A stretch of DNA of 35,072 nucleotides, taken from the NCBI GenBank assembly GCA_003153335.1, contig PLYG01000430.1, positions 1,094 to 36,165 on the forward strand, in the 5' to 3' direction. This document shows positions 8,594-15,480 of this stretch, one piece after another (the stretch's first letter is position 1; every line of letters begins with the position of its first letter). This DNA is from Betaproteobacteria bacterium. GTDB taxonomy: Bacteria; Pseudomonadota; Gammaproteobacteria; Burkholderiales; Casimicrobiaceae. A program made the translations under genes and the position numbers. The notes under the pieces were generated by a model. It did not search any database. It saw nothing but the letters and a program-made list of their open reading frames with translations, and had not been told where the DNA came from.

Positions 8594-9309
8594 GCGAGTT
8601 CCGTAGGGTCTGTGGTGGCGCCAGAGCGAGCCGCGCGCCGGCGTGGCCAAGCCCGCTCCGGGGTAGCGGCATAATCGTCTTCCACCGCAACCATGGCGGC
8701 GATCAGGGCCGCTCGCGTGCGCGGTGAATGACCGCCACTGCCGCAGAACTCCAGCGAGCACCGGTTGAATTCCCCGCCCGTCGGGTCGTTGGTGATGGAA
8801 AGAACGACATCGCCGTCGGTCTGCAGATGGAGCAGCATTGCCGATTCACCCATCGGGGTCATCTCGCCCATGCGGCCCACCGTCTTCGTGGTTGGTTCAC
8901 GGGACAGGGAGGGCAGTGTGGGTAGTGCCGCGCGCACCAGATCGCCGCCGGGGCCAATCAATGCCGAGGCCAGCGTTTGATGCAGTCCGCTGAGCACCGC
9001 CTGCGCAATGGGCTCTTTGACGTGACCGAACACCGCCGCCAGCGACATCGCGAACTGCGCGGCATCATCTCCCCGGATAAATATCCCCGGCCAGTCGTCC
9101 CCGAACTGCAGGGACCCAGTCTCCACGCGCGCCGGCACCGCCGGGAACGCCCGAATTCCAGCGGACATCACCGACTGCTGGGTGTCGGCGCCGTCGATGG
9201 CAGCGAGCCGCTGCTGGGCGACCACCAGACGGCCATTGAGGTCGCGCACGCACGTCAAGCACCAGCCGTCCGGCGAGTGCGCGCAGTCTTGCAGGTGCGG
9301 TTGGGTCAT
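8590..9309 (-). CDS. hypothetical protein with N-terminal Cys/His motif (239 aa)
   Basis: MTQPHLQDCAHSPDGWCLTC...; collinear, ATGA overlap downstream. Confidence 0.65.
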   Translation of the reverse strand: MTQPHLQDCAHSPDGWCLTCVRDLNGRLVVAQQRLAAIDGADTQQSVMSAGIRAFPAVPARVETGSLQFGDDWPGIFIRGDDAAQFAMSLAAVFGHVKEPIAQAVLSGLHQTLASALIGPGGDLVRAALPTLPSLSREPTTKTVGRMGEMTPMGESAMLLHLQTDGDVVLSITNDPTGGEFNRCSLEFCGSGGHSPRTRAALIAAMVAVEDDYAATPERAWPRRRAARSGATTDPTELA

Positions 9310-9340
9310 CGTGGCCTTGTGTGTGCGTTACGAGCTGCAT

Positions 9341-9445
9341 GGGTCAGGCGCACGGGACGGTCCAGCGCATACGCCAGCCGTGCGGCGGCTGACACTCGGC
9401 GTCAATACTTTCGCGTGGATCATCGCGGACGATCCGGTATTCCAT
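9341..9445 (-). CDS. small ORF (34 aa)
   Basis: MEYRIVRDDPRESIDAECQPPHGWRMRWTVPCA; lies in the leader of the operon driven by site C. Confidence 0.4.
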
Positions 9446-9545
9446 CGCCGGCCCTCTGCTGAGGACAGGAGCCGCAGTTACGGACGATGGCAGGCGCCAG
9501 CGTGACCTTGGCGGGTGTCTTGGGGGTCGTGTTTGGCTGTTTCAT
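9420..9545 (-). CDS. small ORF (41 aa), first ORF behind site C
   Basis: MKQPNTTPKTPAKVTLAPAIVRNCGSCPQQRAGDGIPDRPR; ATG 9 nt after the -10 of site C. Confidence 0.5.
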   Translation of the reverse strand: MKQPNTTPKTPAKVTLAPAIVRNCGSCPQQRAGDGIPDRPR

Positions 9546-9554
9546 GATGTCTAC

Positions 9555-9576
9555 ATTATGCCCGAATGTGGGCATA
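9555..9576 (-). promoter_or_regulatory. Palindromic operator/promoter site C
   Basis: Minus strand TTGTAT-(17)-CATAAT containing TATGCCC-ACATTC-GGGCATAAT. Confidence 0.8.
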
Positions 9577-9669
9577 TATACAAGCGAAGGATCGCCTTGT
9601 TCGACGGAGTTTTGCTATGAAAAATGACACCGGGGCCGCCGCGCCAGCGCGGCGCTATTGCCGCCTGCC

Positions 9670-10053
9670 TCAGGCGTACAGCGCGGACTCGCGCCTCTCG
9701 CGCTCCGCCCGCAGGGCGAGATAGGCGACGTTGGTGGCTTCCGGGTTCTCCAACCGCAAGCTGATAAGGGGCCGGCACATCCGGCCGGCGGGGTAGCCCG
9801 GTTCCAGCGTCAGGGCGACCTCTTCGAGCACACGTAACCGCTGCGCTTCGTCATATCCGACATCCGTATGCAGGTCCCGATCCGGTTGTTGGCGGAGCGG
9901 CGGATATTCGGATCGATAGACGGTGTAGCGGGCAACTGCCTGCCAGTCGGCCCGCATGTCGGCCAACACCTTGTCGGTCTTGGGCGGGGTGGCGGCTGCC
10001 GTCGCGCAGGAGGAGGTGGCTTCGGGGATGATTTGCACCACAGCGCTGGTCAT
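9670..10053 (-). CDS. hypothetical protein (127 aa)
   Basis: MTSAVVQIIPEATSS...; overlaps upstream ORF end (ATGA). Confidence 0.6.
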   Translation of the reverse strand: MTSAVVQIIPEATSSCATAAATPPKTDKVLADMRADWQAVARYTVYRSEYPPLRQQPDRDLHTDVGYDEAQRLRVLEEVALTLEPGYPAGRMCRPLISLRLENPEATNVAYLALRAERERRESALYA

Positions 10054-10250
10054 TTGAGACCCTTCAGCGCTTCGCGGGCGATCTTGGGCACCTGCTGCTC
10101 CATGCAAACCACTGTGCCGCAGCCTTCGCTGGCCGGCTTGTTGGCGAGGTTGGGGCAGAACGCCGAACAGGTCTCGCCCTCGGCAAACTCGATGAGCCGC
10201 AGCAGGGCAATGGCTCTGGGGCCTTGCGACAGAGCGGTTGGTGTGGGCAT
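10050..10250 (-). CDS. hypothetical small protein (66 aa), Cys-containing
   Basis: MPTPTALSQGPRAIALLRLIEFAEGETCSAFCPNLANKPASEGCGTVVCMEQQVPKIAREALKGLK; ATG 9 nt after the -10 of site D. Confidence 0.65.
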   Translation of the reverse strand: MPTPTALSQGPRAIALLRLIEFAEGETCSAFCPNLANKPASEGCGTVVCMEQQVPKIAREALKGLK

Positions 10251-10259
10251 GATGCGCCA

Positions 10260-10281
10260 ATTATACCCGCTTTTGGGGATA
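10260..10281 (-). promoter_or_regulatory. Palindromic operator/promoter site D
   Basis: Minus strand TTGCAG-(17)-TATAAT containing TATCCCC-AAAAGC-GGGTATAAT. Confidence 0.8.
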
Positions 10282-10833
10282 CCTGCAATCGTGCGTTGCG
10301 CGCACACGGTGGCGCGCGACGACCAGCCGGCTACTTCAGGCCAAGCGCTTGGTGCAAAGCCTCGAATCGGGTTTTCGCTGCAGCGGCCGGTATTTGCCCG
10401 AGCCGCTCCAGTTGCAGGGTAATTGCCAGTGGCGAACGGTTGTGCGCCTTGCTGCATGCGTCGATACTGCGCGATATCTAGCTGCCGACCTCTTTGGGGC
10501 ACCGCTCATCGACATAGCAGATCAGTCGGTGGCGATCTGAACCACAACACTCAACCTACAACCACGCAATCCGGAGGGCCGGGGGAACGATGGACGGTAA
10601 GCCTCACCGGATGCTGCGGAGCAATCCTTCACCCCTCGCTGGAAGGTCTCGAACGAACAGCTCCACTTCGGCAGCGTTGAGGCGGTGTTTACCGCCACCG
10701 ACGCGCAGTTGTCAGAGGTTTCCGGTGTGGGCCCGAAGCTGGCGGCCACAATAACCGAAGTCGTCCGCAGCAAATATCGGGCGTAGGCCAATCTCGCGGC
10801 GTACTCGCCGAGCGTCAGCGCGCTGGTAGACTC

Positions 10834-10855
10834 TATCCCCGAATTCGGGTATAAT
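10834..10855 (+). promoter_or_regulatory. Palindromic operator/promoter site E
   Basis: TATCCCC-GAATTC-GGGTATAAT then 6 nt then ATG. Confidence 0.8.
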
Positions 10856-10861
10856 ATCTGC

Positions 10862-11452
10862 ATGAAAGATCAACGCGCAGAGATTTACGTTTCAACCGAT
10901 GTCGAGGCGGACGGCCGCATTCCGGGGTGCAGTTCCATGCTCAGCTTCGGCTCCGCCGCCTTCACGGCCGAAGGCAAGCTCCTGTCCACGTTCACCGCCA
11001 ACCTTGAGCTGCTCGCTGGTGCCGTCGGCGATCCGGGGACGATGGCGTGGTGGGAGAGTAACAAGTCGGCATTCGCGGCGACCCGTACCAACCTGCAGGC
11101 GCCGGCAATGGCGATGCCCGCCTACGTGGCTTGGCTCAAGGGGTTGCCCGGCAAACCTGTCTTCGTTGGCTTCCCGGCGGCCTTCGATTTCCTGTTCGTC
11201 TACTGGTATCTGATCAAATTCGCGGGCGAAAGCCCGTTCAGTCATTCGGCGCTGGACATCAAGACCTACGCGATGGCCTTGCTGCACAAGCCGTACCGCG
11301 AATGCACCAAGCGCAACTTCCCGAGTCACTGGTTCTCCGCTGCGCGACACACCCACGTCGCGCTCGACGACGCCATCGAGCAGGGCGAGCTGTTCTGCAA
11401 AATGTTGGACGAACACCGGCGACAGCCTCAGCCGCTGCCGGCGCGGCCATGA
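10862..11452 (+). CDS. DEDDh-type 3'-5' exonuclease-like protein
   Basis: [24 protein letters not shown] (DxE motif) and [16 protein letters not shown] (HxxxxD motif). Confidence 0.75.
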   Translation: MKDQRAEIYVSTDVEADGRIPGCSSMLSFGSAAFTAEGKLLSTFTANLELLAGAVGDPGTMAWWESNKSAFAATRTNLQAPAMAMPAYVAWLKGLPGKPVFVGFPAAFDFLFVYWYLIKFAGESPFSHSALDIKTYAMALLHKPYRECTKRNFPSHWFSAARHTHVALDDAIEQGELFCKMLDEHRRQPQPLPARP

Positions 11453-11646
11453 ACGGGCCGATCCGCGAGGGCACCTTCACGACTTCCGAGGGCGAGTTCG
11501 TGAAGATCGAGGTCCAGCATTACCCCAAGAAGCGCTTCGTGTTGCGGCGCCTGAAGCGTAACGAGCAAGGCGCCCACGTCTACGCCGACAACGACTTGCG
11601 GCCGGTTTCGCCCGAGGTCTGGACCGGCCTCGAAACGTGGCTATAG
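11449..11646 (+). CDS. hypothetical protein (65 aa)
   Basis: [41 protein letters not shown]...; ATGA overlap with exonuclease stop. Confidence 0.6.
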   Translation: MNGPIREGTFTTSEGEFVKIEVQHYPKKRFVLRRLKRNEQGAHVYADNDLRPVSPEVWTGLETWL

Positions 11647-11684
11647 CCGGCGCCGACCCATCATCACTAACTCAAGGAATAACC

Positions 11685-12170
11685 ATGCCCGCCACCCGCG
11701 TATCCCAGCAACTCGCCGCCCACGAGGCAATGATCCCCATGGCTAAGTGGTCCAAGGATCACTGGAGCACGCTCGCGTACATCGAGACCGTCATGGTCGA
11801 GTGCGCCTGCTTTCAGGTAGGGCTCGATCCGCGCATGCGGTCCAATCGGCACAATTTCCGGATATTGCACGAGGATTGCCAATGGCCGTTACGCCGAGGC
11901 GGCACCTCCGGCCGGGCGACGGCGTCCATGGCCATAGTCATGCGCCCCGAGCATGCCACCGCCTTGAATGACGGTGAGCGCGTAGCCGGCCACGACGACT
12001 GGGGTTGCGTCTTGGACTTGGCGGCAGAAGGACTGTTCACGACCCCGCCGGAGAAGATCGATCCGTGCGTCATGCTGCACTTCGCTCCGCGCGGACTGGC
12101 GTTGGCCAGCGCCTTGCGGGCGCATAAGGCTGCCGGGGGTAACTTCCGGAGTTGCGTTCCCTCCGCCTGA
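11685..12170 (+). CDS. hypothetical protein (161 aa)
   Basis: MPATRVSQQLAAHEAMIPMAKWSKDHWSTLAYIETVMVECACFQ...; preceded by AAGGAA. Confidence 0.65.
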   Translation: MPATRVSQQLAAHEAMIPMAKWSKDHWSTLAYIETVMVECACFQVGLDPRMRSNRHNFRILHEDCQWPLRRGGTSGRATASMAIVMRPEHATALNDGERVAGHDDWGCVLDLAAEGLFTTPPEKIDPCVMLHFAPRGLALASALRAHKAAGGNFRSCVPSA

Positions 12171-12178
12171 GCGGTCGC

Positions 12179-12739
12179 ATGCGTTCCAACCTATCTTCCG
12201 TCCCCATCCCGCGTCGGCTCGGCGAGCGTCCGCGCGACCCGCGCGGACTGCCCATCCCCTACGTGGTGCTGGTGATCAACGGGAAACCTGATTTCCGGAT
12301 CACCGATGTCGAGCGCTGGGCGACCGTTGTCAATCATCGGCTTTGCGCGTTGTGCGGGGAGCCTCTTGGCGCCCGCGTAGCGTTCATCGGCGGTCCCAAG
12401 TCGAATATCTCCCGCTGCTTTACCGACGGACCCATGCATCGGGATTGCGCCGAGTACGCGATTCGCGTGTGTCCGTACCTCGCCCTCCGGCATATGAAGC
12501 GCACCGACGATACCGTGGCCCCTGATGGGGTGGCACTCAAGGTGATCGAGGAGATGGATGAAGAACGGCCCGAACGCTTTTTCGTCGGGATCACCACTCG
12601 CTACGAGGTTGATCTGTTGCCCAGCGGCTCGGCCTACATCCGCGCCGGGGAGTGGGACAGTGTGGCGTGGTTCCGCCACGGTGAACCCGTGGGGCCGCCC
12701 GAGGCGCCGGCGACGGCCACGCCAAGCCCAACCAGCTAG
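12179..12739 (+). CDS. hypothetical protein with CxxC...C zinc-binding-like region (186 aa)
   Basis: MRSNLSSVPIPRRLG...HRLCALCGEPLGARVAFIGG...GPMHRDCAEYAIRVCPYL. Confidence 0.65.
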   Translation: MRSNLSSVPIPRRLGERPRDPRGLPIPYVVLVINGKPDFRITDVERWATVVNHRLCALCGEPLGARVAFIGGPKSNISRCFTDGPMHRDCAEYAIRVCPYLALRHMKRTDDTVAPDGVALKVIEEMDEERPERFFVGITTRYEVDLLPSGSAYIRAGEWDSVAWFRHGEPVGPPEAPATATPSPTS

Positions 12740-13107
12740 TCTTCGCGCACCGAGGTCGGCATCTGCCGCAGCTCGAAAAAATTACCCCCGTCCGGATGCT
12801 CGGCCATATACAGGTGAGCAAGGTCCTGCGCGTAGTTGTTGTTGATCTTGAAGTTCTCTTCGACATCGGCCAGCGCGCAGTTGTGGCGCGAATACTCGAT
12901 GATCGTGCGCGACGAGTAATGTTCACGACCCTTGCGCCACATGATGTCGGCCTGCTGGCAGAAAGCAGACCAGATGTGCCAGTTCGAGGGGAACCACTGC
13001 GGGAATCCTTTGCTGTATCGCTGCTTGCCTTCGCTGAGCAGCCGCAGTTCCTTGGCATCGGCAGGCGCATCCTCCGGGTCGATCGAGATCATCGCCTGAG
13101 TGAGCAT
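12736..13107 (-). CDS. hypothetical protein (123 aa)
   Basis: MLTQAMISIDPEDAPADAKELRLL...; convergent with the preceding gene. Confidence 0.6.
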   Translation of the reverse strand: MLTQAMISIDPEDAPADAKELRLLSEGKQRYSKGFPQWFPSNWHIWSAFCQQADIMWRKGREHYSSRTIIEYSRHNCALADVEENFKINNNYAQDLAHLYMAEHPDGGNFFELRQMPTSVRED

Positions 13108-13380
13108 CCGACAGGCCGTTGCACTGCACCGCGTCACCAACCTCCGCGTGTTTGGCGCTGTTTCGCCAGATCGGCCGACGAAAAATGGAAGGCTTGAATT
13201 CGTGGTGGACCGTCTTGCCGGGACTACGCTGCAGGACCTTGACGACTTTCAGGCTGAGCTGGAGGCGCTGCTTGGCGTGGCCGTAACAGTATTGACGCCT
13301 AGCGATTTTCCGGCGCGGGCGCAGGCCGCGATGTTGACCGACACGGTCGCGGTCAAACCCGCCGGCGAGGGGCAGCAGTC
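13100..13380 (+). pseudogene. MNT-type nucleotidyltransferase-like domain with lost catalytic motif
   Basis: HRVTNLRVFGAVSPDRPTKNGRLEFVVDRLAGTTLQDLDDFQAELEALLGVAVTVLTPSDFPARAQAAML resembles VRVFGSVARGE..SDxDLLV...; the GSx(n)DxD residues are replaced and the ORF runs on antisense to the next gene. Confidence 0.45.
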
Positions 13381-13735
13381 AGTCGTACTGCGGCAGGTAG
13401 GCAGGGTCGATCTTGCCGTCAGGCTGTACCCACGGCGGGGGCTCCCGCCGAATGCGCTCGGTGGCGCTCCGGATGCGCTGATGGGCCGCGTGCAATTCCG
13501 CCTTCGAGAAGAACTCCAGCAGCCCGAGCGTGGCGCCGCCGGTGGTGTTAGCCAGCATGCATACGTGATCGCGGCCCAGCAACTCCTGCCAGTAATTGAA
13601 GGCGTCGATGCTGCTGTCGCCGTTAGGCGGTAACGCAATCGTGAAGCGCAACCCGCTGCGCATGGCGAGGACCAGTTCCGGCCAGCCGGGGTAGCCACAA
13701 CCAATGGCGACTGCCGTTTCGGGGGCTGGGGTCAA
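13379..13735 (-). CDS. hypothetical protein (118 aa)
   Basis: ORF with ATGA-type overlap with the upstream 145-aa ORF. Confidence 0.55.
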   Translation of the reverse strand: MTPAPETAVAIGCGYPGWPELVLAMRSGLRFTIALPPNGDSSIDAFNYWQELLGRDHVCMLANTTGGATLGLLEFFSKAELHAAHQRIRSATERIRREPPPWVQPDGKIDPAYLPQYD

Positions 13736-14169
13736 GAATCCTCCTGCTGGGACGTGGTGAGCTCAACGTGCAGCAGACGGGCAATTCCTTCAGCCGCATC
13801 ATCGCGCTCGCCGCGCGACGCGTAATGCTCGCCAATGACCCGGAATGGAGGATTCTCGGCGTGCATCTCAAACCGGTACCGCCCGCGCTCATCGTGCGGC
13901 AGATTGATCAATTGCACGAGTGGCCGTGGCCGGATCACGGGCTCGGTGCGACCAAGGGGCGGACGGGCAGTCAGGACCAACCGGCCGGTGGTTTGGTCCA
14001 ACAGATGCAGCCACGTAATGCCGGCAGTGACCTCGATCCAGTCAATCGCCTCGGCTGCCGTGCTGAACTCGCGTTGCCCGAGCTTGCCTTTCTGGCGGTA
14101 GATAGCCACCAACGTTGCCGGTAAGACCTTGGCAAAGGTTTCTTGCAACGCGGTGCTGAGCGCGGCCAT
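13732..14169 (-). CDS. hypothetical protein (145 aa)
   Basis: MAALSTALQETFAKVLPATLVAIYRQKGKLGQREFSTAAEAIDWIEV... Confidence 0.6.
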   Translation of the reverse strand: MAALSTALQETFAKVLPATLVAIYRQKGKLGQREFSTAAEAIDWIEVTAGITWLHLLDQTTGRLVLTARPPLGRTEPVIRPRPLVQLINLPHDERGRYRFEMHAENPPFRVIGEHYASRGERDDAAEGIARLLHVELTTSQQEDS

Positions 14170-14189
14170 CGTCAGGCGCTGGCCACCGC

Positions 14190-14462
14190 TCAGGTCGGCG
14201 CTGGTGTAGCGCGCCGCAGCAACAACCGGCGACCGTTGCGCACGGCCATGGTGATGGCCCAGACGGACAACGCGATATAGAGCACCACGTTGAACATGCC
14301 GGTGGTGTCTTCGAAGAAGGCTGAGCCCGACCAGCGGATCGAGCGCAGAAACAGCACCATCAGCAACAGGGCGAAAATGGCGAGCGGCAGGACGCCGAAG
14401 TAACCGGCTTTGAAGTAGCGCCAGTTACGGGCGAAGGTGGTGCGCAAAACGGGTAGGGACAT
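14190..14462 (-). CDS. small membrane protein (90 aa)
   Basis: FGVLPLAIFALLLMVLFLRSIRW and GMFNVVLYIALSVWAITMAV hydrophobic segments. Confidence 0.65.
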   Translation of the reverse strand: MSLPVLRTTFARNWRYFKAGYFGVLPLAIFALLLMVLFLRSIRWSGSAFFEDTTGMFNVVLYIALSVWAITMAVRNGRRLLLRRATPAPT

Positions 14463-14493
14463 GGAGTCTTTCGCACCGGCCGGGGCCAGTTGG

Positions 14494-14564
14494 GTTCGGT
14501 TGAGCGAACTCGATTCTGCCTTGAATCGATGGCACGAACAAGCACCGCGTTCGGTTGGGTGAAC
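14494..14564. repeat. two near-identical 16-bp inverted-repeat boxes flanking a third inverted repeat
   Basis: GTTCGGTTGAGCGAAC (14494-14509), TCGATTC-tgcctt-GAATCGA (14510-14529), GTTCGGTTGGGTGAAC (14549-14564). Confidence 0.6.
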
Positions 14565-14703
14565 GGGCGAGGGGGCAAAGCGTCTATAGGGGGTAGTGCA
14601 GTAGCGAGAATTCGGGTGGTGCGCGCGATGCGGGAGGGAGGGAGGCAGCGGGAGACAAGGCTCTGCTGCTGGTCGGCGTTGCGGGCGCGTTTACCACGAA
14701 TGC

Positions 14704-14777
14704 TCGCCATCGGCTCTAAGGCATAGAGCTGCGGACTTCTCGTCCGTTGACCGCAGGCTCGAATCCCGCACGGCCTA
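14704..14777 (+). tRNA. degenerate tRNA-like sequence, Arg(TCT)-like
   Basis: D-arm GCTC-taaggcata-GAGC, anticodon arm GCGGA-CTTCTCG-TCCGT, T-arm GCAGG-CTCGAAT-CCCGC with canonical spacings; acceptor stem pairs only 4/7 and no CCA encoded. Confidence 0.4.
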
Positions 14778-14793
14778 TCAACAAAGTTGTTCT

Positions 14794-14898
14794 TCAAAGC
14801 TGTGACAGCAACGCCCGACAAGCCGCGTAGGTCAGCAACGGAATGCCGACAAACAACACCAGAGCCCATACCAGCATTAGGAACAGGATCGGATTCAT
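14794..14898 (-). CDS. 34-aa hydrophobic small protein
   Basis: MNPILFLMLVWALVLFVGIPLLTYAACRALLSQL; ATGA overlap with the upstream small ORF. Confidence 0.5.
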   Translation of the reverse strand: MNPILFLMLVWALVLFVGIPLLTYAACRALLSQL

Positions 14899-15020
14899 GC
14901 CGATCTCCACTGGTCGCGCACATAGCGCGCAGACCATTCATGCCCACAGTCGGTACTGCAGACGATGACGATATTGCTTTGATGCAAGCGCGCCCAATCA
15001 CCCCATACGAACTTGTTCAT
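14895..15020 (-). CDS. 41-aa small protein
   Basis: MNKFVWGDWARLHQSNIVIVCSTDCGHEWSARYVRDQWRSA; overlapping ATGA with the next ORF. Confidence 0.5.
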   Translation of the reverse strand: MNKFVWGDWARLHQSNIVIVCSTDCGHEWSARYVRDQWRSA

Positions 15021-15235
15021 TTGTTCTCCACGTTGAGCCCTGCGCGGCCGGAGCCGGAGCCCCAGCGCGAAGTTGGTCAGCCCGCCGGCCGGTCCATCGC
15101 CGGCCGGCCGGCCTTTCCCGCCCCTCGCTCCGGGCAACAAGCTCACGCAATGAGCCAAGAGAGGCGGAAGATATTTCAATCTTTCACCCAAAGTATGAAA
15201 GTTTTGCACTATTCTGTCCCATATTCCAAATAGTG

Positions 15236-15409
15236 ATGATTCGCATAGCATGGATTACAGTCACAGCCGCGATCATAGTGATCATGGAGGTAGTCGCCTA
15301 CCTGAAGACCACCGAGCGGACGGCTTACCACTTGGTCGCCGATCGGCAGATTCCCGCCTTCAAGGTTGAGAAGAGTTGGCGGATCTTGTACAAAGACTTC
15401 GAAGCGTGA
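15236..15409 (+). CDS. excisionase/AlpA-type HTH protein (HTH_17-like), C-terminally shortened
   Basis: VVAYLKTTERTAYHLVADRQIPAFKVEKSWRILYKDFEA-stop; same frame continues IRQKLAIGAEPSSLPGEQF to a TAG at 15467. Confidence 0.7.
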   Translation: MIRIAWITVTAAIIVIMEVVAYLKTTERTAYHLVADRQIPAFKVEKSWRILYKDFEA

Positions 15410-15480
15410 ATTCGGCAGAAGTTGGCCATTGGCGCCGAGCCTTCATCGCTGCCAGGCGAGCAGTTTTAGGGGGTTGAGCG

